From Eisenibacter elegans DSM 3317 (lineage in GTDB: Bacteria > Bacteroidota > Bacteroidia > Cytophagales > Microscillaceae): 64,000 nucleotides of DNA. Location: contig NZ_KE387154.1 in assembly GCF_000430505.1 (NCBI RefSeq), positions 182,530 to 246,529 of the forward strand, given 5' to 3'. Below are positions 35,243 to 45,325 of the stretch, one piece after another (the stretch's first letter is position 1; the number at the start of each line of letters is the position of its first letter). The notes beneath the pieces were generated by a model that searched no databases, was not told the origin of the DNA, and was given only the letters and a program-made list of their open reading frames with translations. Both the position numbers and the translations under genes were made by a program.

Positions 35243-36274
35243 CTATCCCTTATACTGCCGAATCAGTGTCATTAGGCGCTCCAGCTGTAGGTCGTCAAAA
35301 TCAAGATGGGTTACCATCCGGACAGCATCTGCCCCAATACGGCCTACCTTTGCCCCTGCCTGCGCGAGGTAGTTGTAGAAATTCGCGGCGGCGGCCTCGT
35401 GCTCAAAATACGCAATGACGATATTGGTTTCGACCGGCAAAAGCTCGGTAATGGCAGGCACGGCCTCCAATGCTTGGCCGATAAGCTTAGCGCGACGGTG
35501 ATCATCAGCCAACCGGTCGATGTGGTGGTCTAAGGCATACAAGCCTGCAGCCGCCAAAAAGCCCGCTTGGCGCATTCCTCCGCCCAACACTTTTCGCAAG
35601 CGCTTGGCACGCTGCATAGCCGCCGCTGGCCCCAAAAGCACCGACCCTACCGGACAACCGAGACTTTTGGAAAAACAGATGGAGATGGTATCAAAATACT
35701 GCCCATAATCGGCGGCCTTGTCGCCAGTGGCAATCAACGCATTGAACAACCGCGCACCGTCGAGGTGTAACCCCAGCCCTTGTTCTTGACAAAAATCTGC
35801 AATAGGCGCAATGTCACTCAACCGATAACAACTTCCTCCCCCACGGTTGACGGTATTTTCGAGAGCTACAAGGCGCGAAACCGGATAGTGAATATCATCT
35901 GGATTGAGCGCCGGGCGCAACTGCGCTACCGTGAGCAATCCCCTAGGCGCGTCTACCAGCTTGTTAGAAATCAAGGCATTGAAAGCCAAGCCTCCAGCCT
36001 CATATTTGTAGATATGGGCATCTTTATAACAAATGACCTCATCTTGAGGTTGAGTAAGCAATTTGATGGCTATTTGGTTGGTCATTGTACCCGAAGGGCA
36101 AAACAACCCTGCCTCCATGCCAAACATTGCCGCGACCCTATCTTGGAAAGCCACCACAGTAGGGTCTTCGTCATACACATCATCTCCCACAACGGCTTCC
36201 AGCATTGCTTGTCTCATCGCAGCAGTAGGCTTGGTAAGGGTGTCGCTACGTAAATCTATTAGGTTTGTTGGCAT
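35243..36274 (-). CDS. Low-specificity threonine aldolase (PLP enzyme)
   Basis: A 343-residue fold-type I PLP enzyme that cleaves L-threonine or allo-threonine to glycine and acetaldehyde. Family motifs: [17 protein letters not shown] at the start, [23 protein letters not shown], the [10 protein letters not shown] segment and the PLP lysine in [16 protein letters not shown]. It could equally be a related beta-eliminating GntG-type enzyme. The gene is divergent from the large sensor gene at 36471, with 196 bp between them. Confidence 0.92.
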   Translation of the reverse strand: MPTNLIDLRSDTLTKPTAAMRQAMLEAVVGDDVYDEDPTVVAFQDRVAAMFGMEAGLFCPSGTMTNQIAIKLLTQPQDEVICYKDAHIYKYEAGGLAFNALISNKLVDAPRGLLTVAQLRPALNPDDIHYPVSRLVALENTVNRGGGSCYRLSDIAPIADFCQEQGLGLHLDGARLFNALIATGDKAADYGQYFDTISICFSKSLGCPVGSVLLGPAAAMQRAKRLRKVLGGGMRQAGFLAAAGLYALDHHIDRLADDHRRAKLIGQALEAVPAITELLPVETNIVIAYFEHEAAAANFYNYLAQAGAKVGRIGADAVRMVTHLDFDDLQLERLMTLIRQYKG

Positions 36275-36470
36275 ATCCGACTAATATAAAAAGGCTTGAG
36301 AATTGTTTTGGCGTAAAAATTGAACAAATAAATAGAATTTCGCAAACTTATTGTGAGCAAAAGCAGGATTTTCACAAATAGCCCTTAATTTTGCTACCAC
36401 TATTTTGTACGGGCTTCTGCTGTACAAAAACTTCACAAACACAGCTTATTACCATCGGCATATACCCTGA

Positions 36471-39400
36471 ATGAAAGCCCAACGTTATTATTTTTTATAC
36501 ATACTATTTCTTTGTTGTTCGTTCATCCCAACAGCCCACGCACAGTTGTTGGAAGGGCTACCACATATTGATTTATATACCTCTGATGAATACAATGCTG
36601 ATCGCAATATCTGGGGAGTAGTAGAAGACTTTAGGGGGGTAAGCTATTTTGGTTCCAACCAAGGTCTGTTGGAGTTTGATGGGCTGCGTTGGCAACTACA
36701 CGAGCTTCCCTCTCGTACCCGTTTGCGCTCGATGGTATTTGGGGATGACCAGCGGCTTTATGTCGGAGCCATTGGCGAGATTGGCTACTTCGATTATGAC
36801 GAACGCGGGCGCTGGCAGTATACCTCACTCTTGCCACTTATTCCTGAAGGACAACGACGTTTTACTGAGGTTTGGAATGTATACAAGACCAAGTACGGCA
36901 TCGCTTTTTGTACCTTTACAGCCATCTACCTCTACCAAAACAACCGTATTCAAGTATGCCTGCCCAGCGAAGGCAGCACTTTTCACATCGCCCATACCGT
37001 ACGCGAAGAGCTATATGTACGCGAGGTAGGTAAGGGCCTGCTCAAATACCACCAAGGGCAGATGATGTTGATGGCCGATGGGGAAAAAATGGCTGATGTA
37101 CGGCTCTATGGTTGGGTAGGTCTGCCCGACAACAGCTTCTTGGCCTTTACACGAGAAGACGGCCTGATGCGCTACAAAAACGGTCAGTTTGAACCTTGGA
37201 ACCCACCAGTGGCCGACTTTATCAACAAAGCGCAAGTATACAAAACCGAAGTACTCCGAGATGGTACTATCGCTGTAGCCACCCTCACACAGGGCTTGGC
37301 CATCATCAACACACAAGGCGAACTTGTCAGCCTATTTAACCGTAACCGTGGCCTACCCGACAATACCATCTACAAAGTATATGAGAACACCGAAGGCAAT
37401 CTTTGGCTTTGCCTCAGCAACGGGATTGCTTTTGTAGAGCGTAACACAGCTTTTTATACCATCGATGAGCGCCTTGGGCTAGAGGGCGACGCCCAATTGC
37501 CTATCCAATATCAGGGCAGGCAATATCTGGCTACCTCGCGTGCACTCATGCAAGCCACCCCTCTTGGGGCAGATGATTGGCTCAAAGGAAAGGTAGCACC
37601 CTTCACGCTAGTTCCCAACACCACTAATTTCATCCTTTCTTTGGCTGTTGCCCAAGACCGCCTGTTGGTAGGGCATATCAATGGGCTTTATGAGCTGGAT
37701 GCCAACAACAAGGTACGGGATGTTTCGCGCAAGCGGATAGAGTTTTTGGCCAATACCAAAGACCCCGAAGTAGTCTTGGCTGGTACAACCAACGGCATCG
37801 CCGTATTGCGCTGGAAAAACAAACGCTGGGAAGATGAAGGTATCCTCAAGGGTTTTGACTTTGAGGCCGTTTCGGCCAGTACCCAAATGATAGAGCAACG
37901 CCGTGGGATATGGTGGGTAGCAGACCCCGCACACGGCCTGAGCAAGATTGAACTGAATGAAGACTATAGCCGTATCCTGAAACAAGCTCGCTACGACCAA
38001 ACCAAGGGCCTACCCCTACAACTACACAACTACCCGGCCCTGATAGGGCGCGAAGTATGGGTAGGGAGCGGTAAAGGACTGTACCGATATAACCCCCAAA
38101 AAGATATTTTTGAGCCACATACCGCTTTACAACAAGTACTAGGAGCCTATGGGAAAAAAGCCACTACATTCATCCACCAAGATGGCAAGGGTGTAATTTG
38201 GCTTGTTTGTGAAGGACGTGTGATTCAATTGTATCCACAAAAAGACGGTACATACCAACTAGACGACCGCAAGTTTCGTCGCTTACAAAAAGTGCGTGCC
38301 CTCCACTTTAACCCCGACGGAACCCTGCTCATCATACACGATAACCGCCTGACCTATTACCAACCCAAACACCAGACCAAACGCAATACCCCCTTTAAAG
38401 CATACTTGCGCTTGGTACAAGAAGATGCCAGCGACAATGACTCCATCTTTTCGATGGGCATATACCGCGAAAAAAATAAAAAACTCAGCATACAACAACC
38501 TCGCACAGAGGTGTTCAAGCTGCCTTTTGCACTCAATAGTTTACGCTTTGCTTTTGGATCTAACGCCGGAGCACAACCCAAACAAACGCTATACAGCTAC
38601 TTGCTAGAAGGGTTTGAAGACCATTGGTCGCCTTGGAACAGCAAGTTCGAAAAAGAATATACCAACCTCCGCCCTGGAAAGTATACCTTCCGAGTGCGGG
38701 CACAAAACGCAGCCGGGCTTGTCAGCCAAGAGGCACGTTACCAATTTGTCATCTTGCCCCCGTGGTACCGCACTTGGTGGGCTTATCTGCTCTATGTCGT
38801 AGGAGGGTCAGGTGTTATTTTTGCCATTGTTTGGCTCAATATCTACCGCATACGCCTCCAGCGCAAAGCGCTGGAGCGCAAGGTAGAAGAAAAAACCCTT
38901 GAGCTGCAAGAGCAAAACGAACGCCTCCGCGCTCAAGAAGAGGAATTGCGCCAAAATATGGAAGAACTCATTGCGACCCAAGAAGAAATGGCGCGCACCC
39001 AAGGAGAGCTTTTTGGCCAATTGACCGCCCTCGAAAACAGCAATATCATCTATGCCGAAATAGACCCTGTGGGTACAGTCCTCAAGGTCAATCAGTCGTT
39101 TATGCGTTTCTTTGAATACGACTGGCAAGAAGTACTCACGCTAGACCACCGACAGCTACTACCCGAAGCCTATGCCAATGATGAAGCGTATCGCACCGAT
39201 TGGGAGCGTATCCTGAACGGCGAGTACCTCTCGGGTACATACAAACGCTACGACAAACAAGGCAACCTCAAATGGATAGATGCTATCTACTCCCCTGTGC
39301 GCGATGCCCAAGGGCAGATTATCAAGGTGCTCAATATCGGCTTTGACATCACCCGGGTACAGGAGTTGCTGGCCGAAAGCGAGGCACAAAACACCATCTT

Positions 39401-41474
39401 ACAAGCACAGGAGAGCGAACTACGTCATGCCCTCGAAGAGGCCATCGCCCTGCAATCAGAACTACAAAAGAAAACAGCCATCTTCGAAAACTCCCGTGAT
39501 GCCATCTGGCTCTTAGAAGGGGCTCAAATTATCAACTGTAATGAGGCTGCGGTAGCTCTTTTTGAAGGCAAACACAAGGTCGATGTCATCGGGCACGCTA
39601 TGACAAAGTTCTTGCCCGAGCAACAACAAAATGGCAAATCTTCTGCCGAGCTCATCAATCGCCGTATCCAGAAAGCCATAGAAAAAGGCACCAACTTCTT
39701 TGAATGGCAACATAAAACCCTCCAAGGGCGGGTGTTCTATGCAGAGGTGATGATGAGCTATTTTGAATTTGAAAACAAAAAACTCCTCGCCGCCACCATC
39801 CGCGATATCAGCGAAAGAAAGCTTCAAGAAGAAGAAATACAGCGCCAAAATGAGCTCATCCTAGAGCAAAAAGTAGCTATCGAAGCAGCTCTCCAAGAGC
39901 AACAAGAGCAAAACGAGCGCCTCCGCGCCCAAGAAGAAGAGATGCGCCAAAATGTTGAAGAGCTGATAGCCATCCAAGAGCAAATGCAAGCTACCCAGCT
40001 AGAGCTTTTAGGACAAATGAGCGCCATCGACAGCAGTAGCGTGCTCAAGGCTGAGTATGCCCTCGACGGAGAGCTTATCGCCGCCAACAGCGCCTTTATA
40101 CAGCGTTTTGCCCTGCCCGAAGACTGGCAAGAACAAAGCACCTTTTACCACAAAATGTTTATCCCTTCGCGCTATGCCGACTCATATGAGTATGATTTCT
40201 TCTGGGATAACCTGCGCGAAGGAGCCACCTACCCCGGAGAATTCAAACGCTATGGGCTAGACAAAAAACGCTTCTGGATCAATACGGTATACTCCCCCGT
40301 TACCAATGCCGAAGGCAAGGTCTACAAAGTCATTGAGCTGGCTTTCGACGTAACCGAGTCCAAACAACTCACAGAAGAGCTGCGCTACCAAGCCCAAATC
40401 TTGCGCGAGCAAGAGGAGCAAATGCGCCAAAATATGGAAGAACTGGTAGCCACCCAAGAGGCCATGGAGCAGAAGCAAATCGAGCTAGAAAAAACCTCAG
40501 AAGAGGTAGCCCGCAAAAACCAAAAACTCGAAGCCAACGAAACCGTCTTGCGCAAGGCTTATGAAAAAATGCGGAGCCAAGAAGAACAACTCCGCCTCAG
40601 CTACGAAGCCCTCAAGTCTCAAGAAGAGGAGCTGCGCCAAAATATGGAAGAACTGGTATCGACTCAAGATGCACTCAAACAACAGAAAGAGACGCTCGAA
40701 GTAAAAAATAAACTCATCACTGCCAGTATTCAATACGCCCTCAATATCCAACAGGCTATCTTACCTGGAGAAGAAGTGTTGCGGCAGTATTTCAAAAACT
40801 GCTTCGTGATTTTCCGCCCCAAAGACATCGTGTCAGGCGACTTCTACTGGGTCAGCCGCAAAAAAGATTGTTATATCGTCGCAGTTGTAGACTGTACCGG
40901 CCACGGTGTACCGGGCGCGTTTATGAGTATGATAGGCAATTCACTGCTCAACGAAATCGTCAATAACGATGGCCATATCAGCCCTTCGACCATTCTCGAA
41001 AAACTGCATCTTGGTATCCGCCAACGCCTCAAACAAGAGAACACAGACAATCACGACGGTATGGATGTAGCCATTTGTAGTGTTCGACACGTATCAGAAG
41101 CAGATTTTGAAGTTACCTTTGCCGGAGCCAAACGCCCACTCTATTACCTGCCCCAAGGCCACACCGAACTGCAAGTACTCCAAGGAGAGCGCAAGGCTAT
41201 CGGAGGCTGGCAACACGAAATCGAGCGCCGCTTCCATAACCAAACCATCACCCTCACAACAGGAAGCCTCATCTACCTTTGTACTGACGGCATTGCGGAC
41301 AACCCCAACGCCCGACGCAAAAAATTTGGAGAAATTCCCCTTCGCCAACTCCTACAAGAGCTAGCCACAGAGCCACTCCAAACCCAACAAGCCAAAATCA
41401 TAGAGGCTATCGTTAATCATCAAGGACGCGCCGAGCAACGTGATGACATGACACTCGTAGCCATACAGTTGTAA
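36471..41474 (+). CDS. Giant sensor: two-component-regulator propeller, PAS repeats and SpoIIE-type PP2C phosphatase
   Basis: A 1667-residue membrane protein. Order: signal peptide (to about 24), a periplasmic propeller of Reg_prop-like repeats (for example RNRGLPDNTIYKVYENTEGN), a Y_Y_Y domain (about 687-769), one membrane helix (about 772-793), then in the cytoplasm PAS domains at about 852-963, 1002-1117 and 1184-1297 separated by coiled coils, and a SpoIIE/PP2C phosphatase at about 1422-1667. Metal-binding motifs are intact: DIVSGDFYW, VDCTGHGVPGAFMS, DGMDVAIC and QRDDMTLVA. The linkers carry four copies of an EE(E/Q)(L/M)RQN(M/V)EEL-type motif. By position it is the likely SiaA-like phosphatase for the SiaB/SiaC proteins encoded downstream. 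Confidence 0.93.
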   Translation: MKAQRYYFLYILFLCCSFIPTAHAQLLEGLPHIDLYTSDEYNADRNIWGVVEDFRGVSYFGSNQGLLEFDGLRWQLHELPSRTRLRSMVFGDDQRLYVGAIGEIGYFDYDERGRWQYTSLLPLIPEGQRRFTEVWNVYKTKYGIAFCTFTAIYLYQNNRIQVCLPSEGSTFHIAHTVREELYVREVGKGLLKYHQGQMMLMADGEKMADVRLYGWVGLPDNSFLAFTREDGLMRYKNGQFEPWNPPVADFINKAQVYKTEVLRDGTIAVATLTQGLAIINTQGELVSLFNRNRGLPDNTIYKVYENTEGNLWLCLSNGIAFVERNTAFYTIDERLGLEGDAQLPIQYQGRQYLATSRALMQATPLGADDWLKGKVAPFTLVPNTTNFILSLAVAQDRLLVGHINGLYELDANNKVRDVSRKRIEFLANTKDPEVVLAGTTNGIAVLRWKNKRWEDEGILKGFDFEAVSASTQMIEQRRGIWWVADPAHGLSKIELNEDYSRILKQARYDQTKGLPLQLHNYPALIGREVWVGSGKGLYRYNPQKDIFEPHTALQQVLGAYGKKATTFIHQDGKGVIWLVCEGRVIQLYPQKDGTYQLDDRKFRRLQKVRALHFNPDGTLLIIHDNRLTYYQPKHQTKRNTPFKAYLRLVQEDASDNDSIFSMGIYREKNKKLSIQQPRTEVFKLPFALNSLRFAFGSNAGAQPKQTLYSYLLEGFEDHWSPWNSKFEKEYTNLRPGKYTFRVRAQNAAGLVSQEARYQFVILPPWYRTWWAYLLYVVGGSGVIFAIVWLNIYRIRLQRKALERKVEEKTLELQEQNERLRAQEEELRQNMEELIATQEEMARTQGELFGQLTALENSNIIYAEIDPVGTVLKVNQSFMRFFEYDWQEVLTLDHRQLLPEAYANDEAYRTDWERILNGEYLSGTYKRYDKQGNLKWIDAIYSPVRDAQGQIIKVLNIGFDITRVQELLAESEAQNTILQAQESELRHALEEAIALQSELQKKTAIFENSRDAIWLLEGAQIINCNEAAVALFEGKHKVDVIGHAMTKFLPEQQQNGKSSAELINRRIQKAIEKGTNFFEWQHKTLQGRVFYAEVMMSYFEFENKKLLAATIRDISERKLQEEEIQRQNELILEQKVAIEAALQEQQEQNERLRAQEEEMRQNVEELIAIQEQMQATQLELLGQMSAIDSSSVLKAEYALDGELIAANSAFIQRFALPEDWQEQSTFYHKMFIPSRYADSYEYDFFWDNLREGATYPGEFKRYGLDKKRFWINTVYSPVTNAEGKVYKVIELAFDVTESKQLTEELRYQAQILREQEEQMRQNMEELVATQEAMEQKQIELEKTSEEVARKNQKLEANETVLRKAYEKMRSQEEQLRLSYEALKSQEEELRQNMEELVSTQDALKQQKETLEVKNKLITASIQYALNIQQAILPGEEVLRQYFKNCFVIFRPKDIVSGDFYWVSRKKDCYIVAVVDCTGHGVPGAFMSMIGNSLLNEIVNNDGHISPSTILEKLHLGIRQRLKQENTDNHDGMDVAICSVRHVSEADFEVTFAGAKRPLYYLPQGHTELQVLQGERKAIGGWQHEIERRFHNQTITLTTGSLIYLCTDGIADNPNARRKKFGEIPLRQLLQELATEPLQTQQAKIIEAIVNHQGRAEQRDDMTLVAIQL

Positions 41475-41611
41475 AAACAGCACGAAAATTGTAACTCAAT
41501 AACTAACAAGCTCAATACACCAAAATCAATTACAAAAAAAACGATAGATTTGATTAATTACGAATTTTATTGTTAATTGGTGAAGTAATCTGAAGCCCTA
41601 AATATACGACC

Positions 41612-42148
41612 GTGGGAAACTTTAACTTTTTTGAGTATCACACACTGATTAGCAACGATAATGTGCTACTCTCATACAAGGGTCCTCTGACAGACATCTT
41701 GCTTGCCGAATTCAGCAGAGATATTCGTGATAAGCTCAAGGAGGATAAACGTGCTGGTAAGAAAGTCTTTGCCATTTTTATGGAATTGGCTCAGAATGTC
41801 TTGTATTACTCTAAGGAGGTGAATCTTTTCGGAAACAATGATAAGGTGGGGACTTTGGTCATCCTAGATATAGGGGACGCATACAAAGTCATCACTGGAA
41901 ATATGGTTTACAAAACATCACTACCCCTACTGATTGAGAAATGCGAAATGGTCAACTCTTTGGATCGAGATGCACTGCGCGAATACAAACGCGAACTGCG
42001 CAGCGCCCCTTCTGAAGGAGAAAGCCGTGGAGCAGGCATCGGGTTGGTGCAGGCCGCCCTCACTGCCGATAATCACCTCGAAATGATTGTCCAAGAGCTG
42101 CAAGGCGAACACGCCTTCTTTGTCTTGGGGGTATTAGTCGAAAAATAA
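41612..42148 (+). CDS. siaB: SiaB-type protein kinase (DUF6272)
   Basis: A 178-residue cytoplasmic kinase related to GHKL ATPases. The ATP-binding features are IFMELAQNVLYYSKE, which resembles the N box, and GESRGAGIGLVQAAL, which resembles the G box. In Pseudomonas SiaB phosphorylates SiaC on threonine. The start is a GTG at 41612; the reading MGNFNFFEYHTLIS is typical of the family N-terminus. It lies 137 bp after the propeller sensor and 69 bp before a SiaC gene on the same strand, which supports a functional kinase-substrate pair. Confidence 0.88.
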   Translation: MGNFNFFEYHTLISNDNVLLSYKGPLTDILLAEFSRDIRDKLKEDKRAGKKVFAIFMELAQNVLYYSKEVNLFGNNDKVGTLVILDIGDAYKVITGNMVYKTSLPLLIEKCEMVNSLDRDALREYKRELRSAPSEGESRGAGIGLVQAALTADNHLEMIVQELQGEHAFFVLGVLVEK

Positions 42149-42217
42149 ACCACCCTCCTAACGCTAACTCAAGTCAAACTCCAATATCACACCCATAAAC
42201 ACTGAAACATAACATAT

Positions 42218-42616
42218 ATGGAAAATTTAGAAATAAAAGGCGAAAGCGGCGTATACTTTATCCCCAATGTAAGCCTCAACGCTCAAACAGGGACTTGCGA
42301 AATCTCTGGAGAATCATATCTGGAAGATACTAGCGAGTTTTATAACGGTATCATCAACTGGATCGAACAATATACTATCGAAGTAAAAGGTGCATTGACT
42401 TTTAACTTCAAGCTGACTTATTTCAATACTAGCTCTTCGCGTAGCATCTTGGATGTACTACGTACACTCAAAAAATACCAAGACCAAGGCGGTGGCGTAA
42501 CTATCAACTGGTATTACCCCGAAGACGATGACAGCATCGCCGAAGAGGCCGAAGACTATATGAAAGACACCGGCTTGGCGATTAATATGTTCTCTTTTGA
42601 ACCTGATGAAGACTAA
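42218..42616 (+). CDS. siaC: SiaC-type regulatory phosphoprotein (DUF1987)
   Basis: A 132-residue protein of the SiaC family. The phosphosite loop is KLTYFNTSSSRSIL, with Thr71 in the expected position followed by three serines; CEISGESYLEDTSEFY and WYYPEDDDSIAEEAEDY are the other conserved parts. It differs from the other two copies in its N-terminus and its acidic C-terminal end (FEPDED). It follows siaB directly and precedes the TPR-PP2C gene, so it is the best candidate substrate of both. Confidence 0.9.
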   Translation: MENLEIKGESGVYFIPNVSLNAQTGTCEISGESYLEDTSEFYNGIINWIEQYTIEVKGALTFNFKLTYFNTSSSRSILDVLRTLKKYQDQGGGVTINWYYPEDDDSIAEEAEDYMKDTGLAINMFSFEPDED

Positions 42617-42742
42617 ACCCTCAAGAATACAGACCACGACATAATGCCCTTTTGTCAGAGGTCTAATCTTGATGTGAGCCAAGGCGTGGGTTGAACCCAA
42701 CTCACGCCTACACCCCCGACTGTTATAAGGGACTTCGATTGC

Positions 42743-44722
42743 ATGAAACACATTTTACGAGCACCTCTAAGTCTGCTGCTGGTATGGGTATTGGCTTTGG
42801 CCTTCACCCACACAACAACGGCTTATGGCCAAGCTTCTTCCAATAAAGTAGAGCAACTAACACGCTTGCTAAGCGCTGCCAATACTGACAGCAGCCGCAT
42901 CAGTGTATTGCATCAACTTTTTGATGAGCTGCTCAATTATGAGCCTGCAAAGGCCCGTAAATATGCTACCGAAGCACTCGAATTGGCTAAAAGCAGCCAA
43001 AACCATAGCGCCACCGCTGAAAGCCTTGATAAGTTTGGTATTTTTTATCGCCGCCAAGGTGATTACCGCCAAGCTACCGACTATTTTGAACAGGCGCTAC
43101 AACTGCGGCAACGACACCAACTCAACCACCAGCTTGCGCTCTCTTATAACCACCTCGCCAATATGGCCGTTATCCGAGGCGATAACGAACGTGCTTTGCA
43201 ATATTATCAAACCGCGCTCAATATCCGCCGCGACAACAAAGACCCCGAAGGCATTGCTGTCAGCCTAGCCAACCTAGGAGGGTTTTATTATAGACTCAAA
43301 GACTTCACAAACTCCATTGACCACCACCAACGCGCCCTGGCCATTGCCGACTCTATCGGCAACAAGGGTATGGTCAACTATAATCTCTACCGTCTTGGAG
43401 AAGGTTGTTTTTTGGTAGAAGATTATAAAAACGCCCTCAAATATTACCGTCAGTTGCTCTATACCGCCCAAGCGCAAGGTGATAAATTTGAAATGCAGCG
43501 CGCCTATCAAGGAATCTCAAAAGTATATGCCAAAATAGGAGACTACAAACAAGCCTACGAATATTATCAATACCACTCCATCGCCAAGGAGCAGATGTAT
43601 GAGGAGAAAAGCTCCCAACGAATCGAACAAGTACAGGCCGAAAAAGAACAAACCAACAATGAGCTGATGCTCATCAACCAACAACGTGAAGAAGAACGCA
43701 AACGTAACCGCTTGGTACGTATCTTCTTGGCGGTAGCCTTTTTGTTGGCTAGCTCTATCGTGGTCATTCTGTACCGAAACAACCAACAAAAACAGCGTAC
43801 CAACTTCTTGCTCGAACAACAAAAGCGCGAAATCGAACGCAAAAGCCAAGAACTCGAAAAGCAAACCGCCCAAATCGAACAACAAAACCAGTCCATCACC
43901 CGAAATAAGGATACGCTAGAGCGCGCTTTTACCGAAATTGAGCGCAAAAATAAAGAAATGACGGCCAGTATCAACTACGCCCAGCGGATACAACAGGCGA
44001 TGCTGCCACTCGATAAGATGATTGTACGCCACTTGCCCGAACATTTCATCTTATTCCGCCCACGGGATATTGTGTCAGGCGACTTTTACTGGTTTTTGGA
44101 AAAGGATGACAAAATATTTCTGGCAGCCGTTGACTGTACCGGCCACGGTATCCCCGGCGCTTTTATGAGCTTGATTGGCAGTGATTACCTCACCCATATC
44201 ATCAATCTACAACAAATAGAACACCCTACCGAAATCCTCAACCAATTGCATTTTAGCATTACCAAAGCCCTAAAACAAGAAGAAACTGACAATAGGGATG
44301 GGATGGACGTGGCTATGTGTGTGATTGATAAAAAATCCAATACGCTTCAATATGCCGGCGCGGCTCGCCCACTATTGTATGTGCAAGATAATGAGATGAA
44401 AGAGCTGCTTTCGACCAAGCTGCCCATCGGTGGGTTTCAAATAGAAACCGAACGCGATTTCGTTACTTATACCATTCCCATTGACCGGCCAACGACCTTT
44501 TATATCTATTCCGACGGCTATCAAGATCAGTTTGGTGGCCCCAAAGGTCGAAAATTTGCACAAAAAAAGCTCAAATCTCTACTTTTTGATATCCATCATC
44601 TCCCTGCCAAAGAGCAGAAAAAAGCGCTCGAAACAACCCTCGACGATTGGATGCAAGACAATCGCCAAATGGACGATATCCTCATCATCGGAGTACACCT
44701 CAGCCCTCTTCATAAATCCTAA
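42743..44722 (+). CDS. TPR sensor with SpoIIE-type PP2C phosphatase
   Basis: A 659-residue membrane protein. Order: signal peptide (to about 29), six or seven TPR units (about 35-290; for example ALSYNHLANMAVIRGDNERA, AVSLANLGGFYYRLKDFTNS), a short coiled coil, one membrane helix at about 325-347, a second coiled coil to about 415, and a SpoIIE/PP2C domain to the end. Metal-binding motifs are DIVSGDFYW, AVDCTGHGIPGAFMS, DGMDVAMC and MDDILIIG. The phosphatase domain resembles that of the protein at 36471-41474. It is probably a second, differently gated SiaA-like phosphatase acting on SiaC proteins. Confidence 0.93.
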   Translation: MKHILRAPLSLLLVWVLALAFTHTTTAYGQASSNKVEQLTRLLSAANTDSSRISVLHQLFDELLNYEPAKARKYATEALELAKSSQNHSATAESLDKFGIFYRRQGDYRQATDYFEQALQLRQRHQLNHQLALSYNHLANMAVIRGDNERALQYYQTALNIRRDNKDPEGIAVSLANLGGFYYRLKDFTNSIDHHQRALAIADSIGNKGMVNYNLYRLGEGCFLVEDYKNALKYYRQLLYTAQAQGDKFEMQRAYQGISKVYAKIGDYKQAYEYYQYHSIAKEQMYEEKSSQRIEQVQAEKEQTNNELMLINQQREEERKRNRLVRIFLAVAFLLASSIVVILYRNNQQKQRTNFLLEQQKREIERKSQELEKQTAQIEQQNQSITRNKDTLERAFTEIERKNKEMTASINYAQRIQQAMLPLDKMIVRHLPEHFILFRPRDIVSGDFYWFLEKDDKIFLAAVDCTGHGIPGAFMSLIGSDYLTHIINLQQIEHPTEILNQLHFSITKALKQEETDNRDGMDVAMCVIDKKSNTLQYAGAARPLLYVQDNEMKELLSTKLPIGGFQIETERDFVTYTIPIDRPTTFYIYSDGYQDQFGGPKGRKFAQKKLKSLLFDIHHLPAKEQKKALETTLDDWMQDNRQMDDILIIGVHLSPLHKS

Positions 44723-44842
44723 GCTCAACTAACCACAGTTAGAGATTACCTTACATTCTTTAATCAACAAGCTAACAGTTAGTTACTCTAATTTTATACT
44801 GCTAGTTTTATCCCTAACCATTAGTTAGTCAAGGATTCTGTG

Positions 44843-44850
44843 TATATTTG
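44843..44850 (+). promoter_or_regulatory. Candidate -7 box for the second siaC gene of the cluster
   Basis: TATATTTG matches TAnnTTTG and lies 47 bp before the start codon. The -33 region has only TTAG at 44821-44824 with an 18-bp spacer. It suggests that this siaC copy can be transcribed apart from the TPR-PP2C gene. Confidence 0.5.
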
Positions 44851-44897
44851 TAAAAGCACAATACGCTCAAGGTTGATACTATTGATTCTCTGAATAT

Positions 44898-45287
44898 ATG
44901 GACTTTCTCATACCAAAAACTGAGTCTACCCCTGAGGTTAATTTTAAAGCAGAGCAAGGCGTGGTTGAAATAAAAGGTGTTTCTATTCCAGAAGATACCG
45001 ACCAATTTTACCTCCCTTTGTTAGACAAAATCGAAGCACACATCCGCACAAAACCCAAAGGGCTATTTCGTTTGGTGCTCAGATTTATCTACATCAATAC
45101 CGGCACTTCAGCATCGGTAGCCAAAACCCTCAGAGCTTTGGAAGTATTGACTGTAGAGACTGAGCGTGATATCCGTATAGAATGGCATTATGAAAAAGGA
45201 GATGAAGACATGAAAGAACTAGGGGACTACTTTGAGTCTTTTACCTCTCTTTCCTTTGAAAAAGTGCCCTGCAACGAAATCAGCTAA
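44898..45287 (+). CDS. siaC: SiaC-type regulatory phosphoprotein (DUF1987), second copy in cluster
   Basis: A 129-residue SiaC-family protein. The phosphosite loop is FIYINTGTSASVA with Thr68 aligned to the site in the other copies. It shares EIKGVSIPEDT, KPK, YEKGDEDMKELGD and a CNEI C-terminus with the distant copy at 6776-7165 and is clearly closer to that copy than to its neighbour at 42218. It has its own promoter-like box. This suggests two SiaC subtypes in the genome, perhaps with different partners. Confidence 0.88.
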   Translation: MDFLIPKTESTPEVNFKAEQGVVEIKGVSIPEDTDQFYLPLLDKIEAHIRTKPKGLFRLVLRFIYINTGTSASVAKTLRALEVLTVETERDIRIEWHYEKGDEDMKELGDYFESFTSLSFEKVPCNEIS

Positions 45288-45325
45288 GCCTTACGTTTAT
45301 CTGCTACCCTTTTTGATTTGGCCTT

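Noticed and set aside
36471-45287. Diguanylate cyclase (SiaD-like) gene within the Sia-like cluster
   Set aside because: I searched the translated frames for a GGDEF-type motif in this block and its flanks and found none.
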